From Acanthopleura granulata (Eukaryota > Mollusca > Polyplacophora > Chitonida > Chitonidae), in the NCBI GenBank assembly GCA_016165875.1, contig JABBOT010000013.1, forward strand, positions 16,002,368 through 16,066,367: 64,000 nucleotides of DNA. Reading direction: 5' to 3'. Shown here one piece after another: positions 22,801 through 33,688 of the stretch. The translations under genes and the position numbers were made by a program. Position 1 is the first letter of the stretch; each line of letters opens with the position of its first letter. The notes below the pieces were generated by a model, which was given only the letters and a program-made list of their open reading frames with translations, made no database searches and was not told where the DNA came from.

Positions 22801-25800
22801 CACACCGTGAGGTAATGTATGCCAGTGGGGTGCATCGGACCCACCGCTTGATATTCATGTACTCGCCACTCTGTGGATTCCGGTAGATAGTAACACTGAG
22901 GAAAATATCACGCCTCAGACGAAACAGCTGTTCGCTGGTGGAGAATGTTCTTCGGTAGGCGGAATAGGGATGGTCCACATTCAGTGAGTTTGCCGGTCAA
23001 AGCACTCGTCATTTGTCTTCCAGGCATCCGATCGGATGGTGTTCTGCTTCTGGAAGAGCTCGCCGAAATATTGGAAGAAGCTAATCTTATCCTCAACGAC
23101 TTGAATGCGAAAGGACTTGGTCACGTCAGTGTTGTGAGTCCTTAGCGTGGGCTTCTCACCAGGTCGGGCAATCTTAGCCTAGTTAGGTATAGCCTGTGCA
23201 TCAGTCGCCTCTTTCCGAACTGGAGCAGTACCCATCACAGTGGTTGTTGTCTGTTTGCTTTTCTTCACATTGAAGCAACGCACGAACAGGCAGTGCAAGT
23301 TGTCAATCCCAGGTATGCAGCCAAAAATGTTACGGGCTGAACTTGGGAGACAGCTTTATATGGCCAAAAACACTTCTGGAACATTCCAGTTCTATTGAGA
23401 GAAATCTTGTTTCCCCTAATGCGCAGATATGCACTTTCACGTCGACAAGGCACCCCCCCCAGAACTGTCCACGTAGGCTAGCCTCCCTGCCATGAAAACA
23501 TGTCCATAAAACACAACCCGAGCTAATGTATTAATGCAGGATGTACTCGGCAGCCTAGGTGAACGCAGATGGTCTTGAGATAGTAACATTGTTGCGAACG
23601 ACGTACGCCGAGCACATCTGAACTTGGCAACATTGTTACAACATATGTGGTAGCCTTCCTCCACTGACATTACATGGGCGAGATAGATAGTACTGAACAT
23701 TGGCCGTCTTTTTTAATTTTTCTTTTCTTGAGTCACACGAAGCACAAATTAGAGAAAACATCATAAAACAAAATGAAAAAGTACACTTTAGTATATTTTT
23801 TGACGACAACATTCACCTCCCCAAAGCACAGAACATTCCTATATATTTACAGAGCTATGTTTAAAACACTATACTACACCGTAGGTGTATAGGGAAATGA
23901 CAGTGTACACAGAGCTAGCTTCACATTTCTTTATATAGAGACAGCACTTGGATTTTTTCTTTACTTATTTAGATCTTTATTTTAGTTTTTACAGATCACA
24001 GTGGTGATAACACGAAAGCCTCTGTGTGTGCTTTTGTTAGTCTTACATCTAGTCTTACATCAAGCCGATGTTCACGTTGTGCTGGCAAAAACCGCTTTCA
24101 CTTAGGTTCGCGCTCCGACAATTTTCTAAAAACAGCAGAATCCCCCTGATTCCTATAAAAGGACCGCGTCAAACATTCATATCTCACTCTGGCACTGACA
24201 TATTGCCATGGATCCTGTCATTAAAATCTCTGTGGGATGACAAAGTTGTGCCGGAATAGCGGTGTTCACGGGGAACGTCTTTCCGGCAATTCATTAGCCT
24301 AGTACTGCAGCAGTGGGTGGAGGATTTTAGCAAGGCCTATCGGCATGAGCAAGAAGTCCAGAAATATTATTACGAACCAGATAGGCGACTAATACTAAAG
24401 AGGGCTAAAGACAAGGAGGAGCAGGCGGAGAGCAAAAACAGAATAACCAGAGTGGAAGACGCGAAGACCGCACCCAAGAAACTTTGCAGACATTAAAGCC
24501 GGACTTGCTCTGAAGGGAGTATACTTCCCATCGTCATTTAGACCTCGCCCCAGCAGACCTGGATGAAGAACACGTTTTTCTCCATAGTCCTTCTCAGGGT
24601 TAATTTCCAACAGTCCCTTTCAGGTCCACCCCATTTCTCCCGAAAGTAGATTTTCAATCTGAGCACAATCTCTCTCAATGTATATTTTTTTTTTCTGTGA
24701 TTGTCCATTGTAAACATGCCCGTTCATTCTTAAAGTCACTCACACACATGCTCGAGAATGTTCTACGCTCCGCCCCCGCTCAATCAAGCTCTATTACTTA
24801 TGTTGTACTGTAACGCTACATACAAAGAGCACTCCCTTATATACTATATATGTACTGTATACCACCACGCCTCTACCTAACCTACACGACATGCTGTAGT
24901 AGGTAAAAACCTGTAGTAAACAACGCTTTTCTATTTTTTTTTCTTCCAGAACGGCCTCACGACGACTCCCACAACAGGCGATTACCCGGAAATTTCTTCC
25001 AAAAATCCACATCACGCATCATTACTTATAACGCACACACCCTTATTTCTTATGTAGTGCGGTGTTGAAGCGCTGCCCCATAAGAAAATGAATCATGTGT
25101 CGTAAACCACATTACGTACTACTAATGTGAGTTACACTAAGTAGTCCCAACATGGCGATGACAACGTAGCCAATCGTCACATGATTCTTATCCACATGAT
25201 GCTTGTACGTAATGGAGTGAATTCACCGCTCACTTTCAAAAGATTCGTATTCAGTATGCATCAAAAAAAAAAAAAAGAAATAAACAGATAAAAGTATAAA
25301 GGGATATAAAATGATCCATACCTTGAACACCGTGACTCCAATGAAATGTTCACTGAAGGGAGACAACTGTACGAATTCGGAATTTACCTCTCGTATTTTC
25401 TCGTCAGGCTCGTGGAGAATCAGCTGTCAGTCAAAGCAATGAACCGTTGTACATGTATATATGTCATGGAATTTTCTTCAGACGGTTTGAAATGTCACAT
25501 CTTCAGAAAAGTTTAACAGGCAACTTGGAGGTGTTATGGCGATATGGAAGAGTATCAGGGGAAATCTGGACATTTTCATTGAAAAGGCTATATCAGAGAT
25601 ATCAGATGATGGAAGAAATCGATTAGCGAAAATCCTATCCAGTGTTTGATATTATTTTAGAATAATCCAAAGGATCACAAAATATCAGCCTCTTCTGTGT
25701 ATTTATACTGTTTGTCTCAAATTTTTCAAATTTTTATAAACATTTGAACGCTATTACCTGAATTACATGTATGGTCTGTTATTTTCTGAAGCCAATAATT

Positions 25801-28800
25801 GGGCCGGTTGATGGTAAAGAGAGAAAATTTAATTTTATTACCAAACATAGCCTCTTTTGCCATAAATGGACAAAAATAATTGTTACAACTATACCTGCAA
25901 CGAAAATGGTCTGTCATACAATACGGACGGTCAGTCTCTAACAAATGAATATCAAAAGGGAGATAAACACTGTCAAAGTTTATGTCTTCCAAAGTTGTGG
26001 GAGCAGCTATGGCAGTGTTGATGGGGCCCTGAGCTTTTCTAATGTTTCAGTTGAATCAATCGCATTGGGGCCAAAGTCTCAAAACAGAAATTAGCCCACT
26101 CTTGTCGTCCACAAGACTTAACTCTGAGGCAATACGATCGGCAACAGATTAGAAAAGAAATGAGACGACAAAATATACGTAATACATAGTATTCTTTGAA
26201 ATTGTGATTTTGACCTATTTACCAGTCGTATGAAACATTTTGGCCAAACAGACAATAGTATGTTCTTGTTCCATAATAAATAGACGGAATCCTGGGTAGC
26301 TTTTGTTGCTTTGAAACTAGACGCTCTAAGAAACGCCTAGAAGCAATAGAACGAACTTCATACGATCGAGACTTCGCCTCCTCTCTATGAGACTTTGGTA
26401 ACGAGCCATCTGCAGTGACGGAGACGTATTTTCATTTTTTTAACAGTGTAAGGAACAAGAGAATTAAGTTCTGGCAAAAGTCTAGATGCATTCTCAGTAT
26501 AATACAGCATTCAACGTCGATAAATGTGATGACATGAAATATGTAGTGGACAAAACACGAGTAACTGTACATTGGTAGAAAATAATGGCAGAGGCGAATA
26601 CATTAATCATACGATTTGAAATATCCTGGTCATAAATATGGATTAAAGTCACCCACCTTGGATTATAGTGTTGCACGTGTGTAACAGGAAATACAACTAT
26701 GATTATATTACACTATTGAAGGCTATTATTATAAACGCCTAAAAGCCTTGGTGTTCCCTTAATGGCCGGAGAGCGCAGTGCAGTATACGAGTGGCGGAAA
26801 ATGTACGCTTCATGGGATCAAAACCCGTGTTCGACCTTCAGACATAACTTAACACTAGTCACATATTGGTGACATCGCGCTTTTGAAACCGATAACTACA
26901 AATTCAGAAAAAATCATGTACTGCTAAGACAATAGCGTGACGTCACAACTATCGTTTAAATTTGAATACATTATCACCAGATATTTGTCGTGTGACATGT
27001 TCAATGACCGAAGTCCCCTGCTATTGTTGAAACAGTATTGTGCACTGGAAATGATGCTGTCTTCTTGAATTGATCCCTCGTTTTTAAATGAATTTGTATA
27101 AAATGAAATGGACTTGATCGCATAAAATGACTATGAGGACATGAAGCCACGCTGCGTACCGTTGCAGTACTTCAACATTTCATGGGGAGCTCAACCATTT
27201 TTGCATACCGGTACTTGGAATACAATGTACACTGCTGAATTACATCTACTTTGCATGACAATGCAAAATTTAGAAATCTACAAATAATGAAAGAATGGAT
27301 GAGTTAGATTTAACAATTATACATTGGCAGCATTTCAGCCATATCGTGGTGAAAACATAGCACATACCTAAATTTGGACGTAAGAAAGCAAACATTTAAA
27401 TATGATAACAAAGTCACACAGGAGAGATGAACGATGAACTTTTGTGGATCCAGTTCTTTTTTACCTTGAGACCCCAACATGAGGGAAATAAACAAGAGTG
27501 CATTAACATACATACCCAGATGCAGTTCCCCATGCCTTGAACCAACAAATGCCGACTGAATCATTGAACTTACTACATATTTAGCCCCTCTTATCTCGCT
27601 TTTCACTATGGGCGATATGCAGGAGGAATGCTCTTGATTATGCGTGTCTGTCTTATCTCTGAATAACAGCTCCGCCACTGACGTGCCACAGGGCCTTTCT
27701 GTCGTGTGGAGTAAACACACATCAACTCATGGTTCATTTCCTTATACAGCTACACAACTATATGAAATAACCTGTATTGCATCGCTACCATAATCTGTGT
27801 TATGCCTCTTGTCGGCAGGTGACAACTACTTCCTTTAAATGGCCTGGAAAACATATTTATATATATATTTTTTTCATTGTTGTTCACTGAAAGACTCAAA
27901 ACATGCAACAATGGCGGACAGTTTTATGGGAGAAGTTTTTAGTTCTTAAGATAAACATGTGGTAACATTAACAATCAATAGGCGATGCGCACGCATGAGC
28001 AAAACCACCGGAAGTATATACAAAAATGTTAATCAACTCTTTCATTTTCGAAAAAGGAAACATCAATTGTGATATTTAAAATAGAACTGCAAGTTGCGGA
28101 TGGTCCTGGGTTTCGCCACGGGTCTTGTCCGGTTTCCTCCCAACATAATGCTGGCCTCCGTAGTATAAGTGGAATATTTTTGAGTACGACGTAAAACACC
28201 AATTAAACAAGTAAATAAATTAAAATAAAACTCTTTTGACTCTCAGGGAAATTGAATGATTTCGTCTTCATACATCTGATATATTCTATTTAGTTTAACC
28301 AGAAGTAAATCATATAATGTATGGAAGGCGGGTTGTTTCTTTTTCCACCCCGGAATTAGATCCATAAATTTAATGTTCCACCTCGCACAGGGCACCGTAA
28401 TCTCCATTTTGTACGTTTGTTTTGCAGGAATAATATCTTCCTCGACAGGCGGGACTGAATTTGGATATGAGATCAGTGACTTAAAATTTGAAAGGAAATT
28501 CCTACAACATTACCTAAAAACTTGATGTGCACCTTCAAAATCACAGCGATGTGAAGTTTGTGTGCGACCAGTATGAAAACCGGTAGTAACCATGCTCATA
28601 ATCCTGACACCAAATTCGCTATGTTATGTTTGTTGGGGTGTCCCGCTTATGGGATTTTGGATACTCCGTAGACGTCGTCGTGTTTAAGGAAAATATATAG
28701 TTTGGATTGGCCGAGTAAAGTAAACATTTCAATAAGCATGATACGGTGCATCAAGAAGGGCATTATTAGAAAACTTTATGATAGAAAAAATGTAACATAT

Positions 28801-31800
28801 TTTAATTTTAGGGTGAGTTTAAGAGTATAAGCGATATCAGAAGATATATATGATGGACAAACTTGAATTCAACATTCAAAGCATTGAACAAAAAATAAAA
28901 CAGTAACGAATGACACTACCATGGTGGTGCATTACTCACCTTCACACCCCGGTCATCCTTACTAAGCTTAAGGAGAAGAGTGAGACCGGATCGGAAACCG
29001 GGTGTCCTTGACATCAAGCTCTTCGATCCAATGCCTGTATCTGTTTCATTCGTGTCACGTGACCATGACCTGTCGTCTGGTAAAACACTATTGACGCTCT
29101 CGCAAAGAAAATCTTTCGCGAAACTTGTCTTGATGAGTTTGGAGCAGTTGGAGTAGGCAAAAATGCAAAACCACACAAATTTGTCCTCAAGCAAATATCT
29201 CTTTTGGTAGATTTCTGCGGTGTCGATTCTATCGTAGACCTTAACCGGAAGTGACGCAAAGAAAGTGCGGTTTTTGATATCGAGGTTCATCAAGATGTCG
29301 TTCTCGAAGGGGTCGAGGGCAGGATGGGTAGGTGTGGAGAGTGGCTTACAGATGGTGACGGCCGGGAAGGCTAGCTGGTCCTCGTAGCTTGTGACCACTT
29401 TAGTCAGGACGGGCAGCTTCCTAACATGCATTATCTGTACAGTGATGACCGCCAAGAAGGCAACCAGCTGTGCGACAATAACCACGGTCCAGAGTATCCT
29501 GATGGGAGGAGGGGCAAAACAAATTAACCATATGTACCTGTACCTATTATTTTCAATCAAACCATACTGTTTTATTTCTCCCAAAAAGGAAGAAAAATAA
29601 ATAAACCAACCAAAAAAAAAAATTAAAACGGAAAGAAAACAAAAGTATTATAGAGTATTAAAACTCAGTTGTTGGTTTAAATTTTAATCACGACTGATTC
29701 TACTCAATCAGCTTTAACTTAAACAAAGACGGTTAAGTTACCAAGATCCCCTAATATCAAAAGCGGTGGAATACAAAATTTCTCCATCTAAGGCCGAGAT
29801 TGAACCCACACCTCCTGTGGGTGTTATGTTGTTAGGAGTGGCATACCTAAAGTTAGATCTGCTGTAAGAAACCCTGGATACTGACCTCAGATCTTTTCCC
29901 TAGGCAGAGTGAGAGACAGAATCGTCCATTTACCATAATTTACCCATGGGCGCGAAAGGCTCCAGACGGACCATATCAAAAAATGCACTATAAAATATGT
30001 GCGAAACGAAATTCAGTGCCGCCTGTGAAATACCCCCAGAAGTTTGCGGGACACTGAAAGAGGCAGACAGTTGTTTATATTCACAATTTGTATATTTTAT
30101 ACATAGCTGTTAAATATTAATGTTATTGATGACATTGAGACGTGTACGTTAGTGCGGTTGTTGCCCGAAATTATAATGAAACCATTTATGATTCTTTTAA
30201 AGTTCATCCTGTTTGTGAGCTAAAAAGTCAGTGCAATATTGTTTATACTTAAATGAGTCCAGAGTTAATATTTAGTCATAATTAGCTACCACTGTATATA
30301 TTGTTATATTTAGATGAAAAAAATATTTTAAAAAAGTACGTTAATCTAAGTGAGGACAAGCAAATCGTATTTCTCCACGAAATGATGTGCTGTTGTGCAT
30401 ACAGATGTAAAAGCAGATCGTCCAAGAACCCTGGAGTTTTCTCAAGTTTCCAGACGGTTTGATCATCAGGAAGGTGTTGATTCACGGAATAAAACGGAAG
30501 ACGTTTGTGCCCTCCAAAAACAGCCGTATCTGCTCTTTAACTAAGTAGGCAATATGCCAGGAGCCTACATGTACTTCAGATGGGATACACTTTCAAGGGG
30601 CATCTGTTACGATAAGACCCAGTTAATATCCTCAATCTAATTGCCTTGAGCTCTGGTGAAATAATCAGATGGACCGGTTGGTCGACACGAGACATGTATA
30701 GTGAATTTAATTTGAAATTTTCCATGACTGTTTCACGAAAAAATGCCTGACATGTCATTGCGACAAGGATGCCAAGAACAGTGTACTAACTGAAGCAAAT
30801 ACAAAACTGCATGTTTTAACAGACTCCTACAGATTCTTACAAATTCTTACAGATTCTTGCAGATTCTTACAAATTCATACAAATTCTTACAGATTCTTAC
30901 AGATTCTTACAAATTCATACAGATCCATAGTTATATACACTTTGTAGGTCGTTGGAATTGAAATACTGACTTATGTTCCTCGACCGAGCATTATTCACGT
31001 GTTCATAATGTTGACTGCTATAAACTGAAAATGTGTGTCCAGTTGAACTTTTTAGGGACAATATTTGTCCATGCCGTGATATATTGTGACTAAATTGGGA
31101 TTAGAAATGTGTAGTTGTTTCACCTGGTATACGTGCATCCCTGTATAAACGTATGTATCAGCCATACAATACGTACACAATATGAATACCATTATTCGTA
31201 TAACGCAGATAAATTTATAATTTAAAGCTGACATGCACCTAAATGTTCCGCAAAACACGTGTATATGTCAGCACGCTAATCTCATTTTTTGTGGCACATA
31301 CCGATTTTTATAGATTCAATGTAATTGTACGCGTAGACATGGTGGCACCGCCACAACGAGGTGACAATTATTCAGTGTGAAATATCAATAAAATTAAAAT
31401 TCAATTTTAGATTAAAACTACATGTTGTTATGGAACATTGAACTGCGTGTCATTCTGTTTTATAGATGGAGATAATGTGTCGTATTCAATATATATTGTC
31501 AGGCAATTATGTGAAATTCAGTCAATTATTATGAAAAATGACAAAATAAATAAGTAAAAACTAAAAGCAATTCGATGGAAATCTTCGGATAATAAAACCA
31601 GAATATGCACGATAAAATCTTATTCATATTGGGTCCAACAAAATATTATAGACAGAAATGACAAATTTTATTTCAAAATGTATAATGTAAAAGTGCTATC
31701 TGCATGGGCATGTCGTTAGTGAGCACGCGAACACTTTCATATTAAAACGAAAAGAAAATAATAACCAAATAAACCTACCCTCAACAAAAATTTCCTTGGA

Positions 31801-33688
31801 ACAAACCTCCATGCGACGATGGAAAATGAAACAGTACAAAATGAGACATCACAAAGGTTCGCGATACAGAAAGTGCCCTTGAGCATGCAGACATCTAGTT
31901 ACATCCGCATAACTACATTTTTGAGTTTTATGTATTTGTGGGCAAATACATGTTACTACTTTTCTTTGCATATATGCGTAATTAGAGAATAAATCCTAAA
32001 ACGACTTCCCTTCTAGAGCGTATATTTTGTGTGTAAGTTTTTGCTTTATTCATCGGCTTTTTCCGTGTCCCTTGGCTATTATGGGTGTAGCCATTGGATT
32101 TCCTGAAGTTATATGCCCTGAAGCAAAAACAACTATGTCACTTTGGTGCGGCATGACGCCCCACATTCACTTTGGGGCGAGATGACGCAGTAGTTTCACT
32201 TTGATGCGACGTGACACCGCACATTCATGACACCGTACATTCACGTTTGAGTCGACATGACACCGTACATTCACTTTGGCCCGACATGGCGCTGCACATT
32301 CAGTTTGGCGTGACATGACAGCGTGCATTCACTTTGATGCCACATGATTTTGGACACAGTTACAGGAGACATGATTTTTATGGATAGAGGCCAACGAGTA
32401 TAGCATGCCTCTGCCTCTTCCTCTGCTTTGCATCACCTTTGTGGCCGTGGGAGTCTGATGTTGTAGGATTTTGACGGAAACCACAAACCTATTACTGAAC
32501 AATCGTTTTATTAAGCCTGACATAACGGTTGCGCTTTCGCGTGCATACGTCAGGTTCTGCGTTACTTACCTCATTCAATACTGCCTTACGGCACCCCTGT
32601 GGCTATATACATTTCAAGACGACATAGCTCCGGAGCGGTTAGTTCCTCTAAACTTGAACAGAGAAGTCTTCTCGAAGGCTAAAATAGAGGCCTGGTCTAA
32701 GTAAACATCGTTAAAGTCGCTAAACTCCCTTACCCCCCCCCCCCACCTTATTTACCCTGCCGATCTGCACAGTTCAGCGCGCCTTAGTGACAACAAGCAT
32801 TCGGTACCTTTCGTAGGAGTTTTTAAGCTGACTTATATAAAATGAAAATAACCAGAAATCACTTGTCTTCCACATATCTTCTGCGTGAGGCAAAGTTTGT
32901 CAAATATTCACTAAAGGTCGCTGGTTTACTCTAGGCACTCCCACAGCTTTCATCGTAAGAGTGGATAATCATTCAATCAATTCGTGAGAAAAAAACCCGC
33001 AAATATGCCTTTTATTATCTGATATGTTTCCAGTCAAAGCCAAATACATGTATCCTTCCTTTTTACGACACTGGTTTAATTCGGCGCCTTCCTGCGAACG
33101 AATGATTGACGTCACATACTTGTATTAATCCGCACTTTTGCACGCGCTTATATAATCACAGATCAATCCAACTGATTTGAGGCTTGAGTTTTGTGCTTTT
33201 GTTCGACTTTACATTTATGGGATAAACAGAATATCTAAATCGTGATCCTGTGTTATCAAATTTATTCAACTCGAGTCAATATTCGGGTTTTTTTAATTCT
33301 CGTCAAACAAGTTTGATGCGAAACGATCACCTGTTGGAGAGCCCCTGTATAAGTGTGAGAAACGCCTTAAGAAACAAAAGGTGTGCAGAACAGAACTTTC
33401 AACATTTCTTCCAGTTGGCTTATATAGGCAACTAAAATACAGTATTCCAAAAATACAGATGAAAACGGATCCAGACGGGACCGTAAGACTATGTCGCAAG
33501 CTTTCCACCTGGGATGGGAGCGAGACGGATTTATCAACTTACCTTCTTGGCGTGGAGACGGAAGTCTGCAGAACGAATTTGATGCCATGTAGTGATGTGT
33601 CTGGAGAAAATTCGACCACCATTCCTGTCACCCGCGGGTGAGGTTTGTCACCGGATCGGTCAGTATTACGGTTCTCGACAGATGCCAT
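13665..33688 (-). CDS. DEG/ENaC sodium channel, gene A (8 exons, 481 residues)
   Basis: A subunit of an amiloride-sensitive-type sodium channel, which forms homo- or heterotrimers in the plasma membrane with two membrane segments and a large Cys-rich extracellular domain. Hand assembly gives exons 33688-33543, 29498-28940, 25423-25322, 18076-17857, 17406-17332, 15797-15701, 14960-14869 and 13819-13665. The coding length is 1446 nt and all junction phases agree. Visible features: the HG gating motif in SLHGIKFV (residues 32-39), TM1 at about 50-72, FPAVTIC at 93-99, ILHEPDE at 237-243, a Cys-rich segment in exons 4-6 including CDCPLPCED, and GLFLGASIIT with the GAS filter at 442-444. At 481 residues it is slightly short for the family. 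Start at MASVEN: the paralog has an in-frame stop shortly upstream of the same ATG. The ligand or stimulus cannot be told from sequence. The least certain boundary is the exon 4 donor. Confidence 0.85.
14090..14200 (-). repeat. Degenerate SINE relative in gene A intron 7
   Basis: 'accgacctttgggaatttac' followed by 'tgacgacctttcccacatgt' matches the older 'gacctttgg' relative of the main SINE, in reverse orientation. Confidence 0.45.
14357..14537 (+). repeat. RUDI/V-SINE-like SINE in gene A intron 7
   Basis: Forward copy without its tRNA head: 'gggctgccaacaacctgcgc', 'cgggctctgcccggtttctt' and 'ggaatattcttgagtacggc', ending in an (AAATA)n tail. Confidence 0.8.
14730..14830 (+). repeat. Old SINE remnant shared by both channel genes
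   Basis: 'accgctgtggtaaaagtgaa' with 'cctgagtaaagtgttgca' is a worn SINE tail just 3' of exon 7. A counterpart lies just 3' of gene B exon 7 (about 39785-39880), so the insertion probably predates the duplication. Confidence 0.5.
14869..14960 (-). CDS. Gene A exon 7: segment before TM2
   Basis: 92 nt, acceptor GTCTTTTCAG and donor TTTG|GTATAT. It encodes NQVLVHIHFNRLKIVSTEQV, matching the VNVYFE..NYETIE region. It is nearly identical to the exon at 40013-39922. Confidence 0.85.
15701..15797 (-). CDS. Gene A exon 6: CDCPLPCED segment
   Basis: 97 nt, acceptor CCGTTTTAG and donor CAG|GTAACA. It encodes ALCDCPLPCEDVVYDTTLSS, matching the C.C..PC....Y...LS signature of the family. Confidence 0.85.
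15798..17331. other. Gene A intron 5
   Basis: AT-rich sequence with no recognised repeat or coding segment. The same intron in gene B is 371 nt. Confidence 0.4.
17332..17406 (-). CDS. Gene A exon 5
   Basis: 75 nt, acceptor CTCCACAG and donor T|GTAAGT-like. In the frame used it reads KMCDPLRIIDC, conserved in gene B (41423-41349) and comparable to the C-x-P/ECADPAL region of ASIC channels. Another frame is also open, so the choice rests on the conservation. Confidence 0.75.
17857..18076 (-). CDS. Gene A exon 4: Cys-rich extracellular segment
   Basis: Acceptor TTTTCACAG. It encodes APYRAFGDRECQ, YTLRACQDAC and FCDCPVDYT, matching the YT..AC....C....C.C pattern of DEG/ENaC channels. The donor G|GTGGGA at 17857 was chosen because it is the only nearby GT that keeps the next exon in its conserved frame. 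A stronger-looking donor at 17792 would put exon 5 in another frame. Confidence 0.75.
18181..19060 (+). repeat. Left terminal inverted repeat
   Basis: About 880 bp that reads, on the plus strand, like the minus strand of 24250-25083. The outer edge is approximate: similarity is clear from 'aataagggtgtttgagttat' inward and fades outward of 18181. The 130-residue open frame at 18464-18856 is explained by the repeat. Confidence 0.7.
19066..19348. repeat. Three ~94-bp tandem units just inside the left inverted repeat
   Basis: Each unit starts 'ataatatagacctctata' or close to it and contains 'acacttatgttgaatac', 'ataaataaa' and 'tgtatgaaa', ending in 'gcatt'. Units begin near 19066, 19162 and 19255. 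Confidence 0.85.
19813..20035 (-). pseudogene. Exon-like remnant, tyrosine-recombinase-like C-terminus
   Basis: An open stretch bounded by an acceptor-like GATTTCAG and a donor-like GATG|GTATGT. It reads LEWITKHLGHSIYNHKNCYQ, then a Lys/Leu-rich stretch and YRGKTLGQIEIDG. This resembles the C-terminal GH...H..YR region and trailing K(Y)xGKSLxEI motif seen in a group of uncharacterised tyrosine-recombinase-like proteins of molluscs and fish. In this copy the arginine of the YR pair is Q. That resemblance is from memory, not from a search. No catalytic core upstream was found, and it sits inside the inverted-repeat element, so it is probably a fragment of an element-borne or captured gene. It could be a chance resemblance. 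Confidence 0.4.
20036..22143. other. Interior of the element, nothing recognised
   Basis: AT-rich. A 115-residue plus-strand frame at 21163-21510 and an 86-residue minus-strand frame at 21817-22077 show no recognisable features. A short CTCTAT microsatellite lies at 22144-22166, just beyond. Confidence 0.4.
22300..23460 (-). pseudogene. Broken coding-like region, unknown family
   Basis: On the minus strand, long stretches between about 23450 and 22300 look coding in shifting frames, with several stops and at least one frame change. Recognisable pieces are a stretch with SFRIQVVEDKISFFQYFGEL (about 23115-23055), one with VTIYRNPQSGEYMNIKRW (about 22890-22840), an Ala/Thr-rich low-complexity linker from (GCN/ACN) runs at 22590-22665, and DYIAPENLMWDSVVEYLNPL just after it. 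Amino-acid composition and order suggest one decayed protein of several hundred residues belonging to the element. I do not recognise the family. Confidence 0.45.
24250..25083 (-). repeat. Right terminal inverted repeat
   Basis: About 834 bp, inverted relative to the left repeat. The inner end is at 'gccggaatagcggtgttcac' and the outer end near 'gcgctgcccca'. Both copies keep an open stretch containing HPGLLGRGLN..GKYTP, which may be a trace of coding sequence or simply conserved repeat. Confidence 0.7.
25322..25423 (-). CDS. Gene A exon 3: ILHEPDE segment
   Basis: 102 nt in phase 0, with acceptor GACTGACAG and donor AAG|GTATGG. It encodes LILHEPDEK, the counterpart of the IHDPDE segment of DEG/ENaC channels. 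Gene B's copy has one extra base. Confidence 0.85.
25424..28939. other. Gene A intron 2
   Basis: Mostly unremarkable AT-rich sequence. It holds a SINE at 28086-28222 and a segment near 27605-27725 that is similar to gene B intron 2 (46840-46985). The 136-residue open frame at 27310-27720 includes that segment but has no other support. Confidence 0.5.
28086..28222 (+). repeat. RUDI/V-SINE-like SINE tail in gene A intron 2
   Basis: Forward 3' half: 'gttgcggatggtcctgggtt', 'tccggtttcctcccaacata' and 'tttttgagtacgacgtaaaa', ending in an A-rich tail. Confidence 0.8.
28940..29498 (-). CDS. Gene A exon 2: TM1 and start of the extracellular domain
   Basis: The acceptor is CTCCCATCAG and the donor AAG|GTGAGT; length 559 nt. 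It encodes the first hydrophobic segment (ILWTVVIVAQLVAFLAV), FPAVTIC and LDPFEND, and ends RGVK at a codon boundary. It aligns along its length with the corresponding exon of gene B. The region around residue 190 has an insertion relative to B. Confidence 0.9.
30821..30930. repeat. 10-bp tandem repeat, about 11 units
   Basis: Units alternate between 'agattcttac' and 'aaattcttac' with a few changes. The period is exactly 10 bp, close to one helical turn. Confidence 0.95.
32142..32350. repeat. ~29-bp tandem repeat, about 7 diverged units
   Basis: The core is 'tttggcgcgacatgacaccg' followed by 'cacattcac'. One unit is shortened. Confidence 0.85.
33543..33688 (-). CDS. Gene A exon 1: N-terminus
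   Basis: Begins MASVEN, contains the HG gating motif in SLHGIKFV and ends 2 nt into a codon before GTAAGT. The same frame stays open upstream to a Met codon at 33832, but the matching frame in gene B meets TAG shortly before the ATG, so the downstream start is preferred. Confidence 0.85.

Larger units (their letters stand above)
18181..25083. mobile_element. Decayed ~6.9 kb element with long terminal inverted repeats
   Basis: The two ends are inverted, diverged copies of each other over 830-880 bp. Shared blocks include 'aataagggtgt', 'tgagcgggg', 'acaatggacaatca', 'gggaagtatactccct', 'cttccactctggttattctg' and 'gtgaacaccgct'. The interior of 5.2 kb holds a tandem repeat, an exon-like recombinase remnant and a broken open region. 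The element nearly fills intron 3 of gene A. A 17-bp direct repeat (16/17 identical) lies outside it at 18095-18111 and 25095-25111. The length and long inverted repeats would suit a shrunken Polinton/Maverick-type or other large DNA transposon, but no polymerase, integrase or capsid gene was recognised, so the class is open. Confidence 0.7.
29499..33542. other. Gene A intron 1
   Basis: AT-rich sequence carrying two tandem repeats (30821-30930 and 32142-32350). No further exon was recognised. Possible worn tRNA-like sequence near 29790-29830 is too weak to call. Confidence 0.5.
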
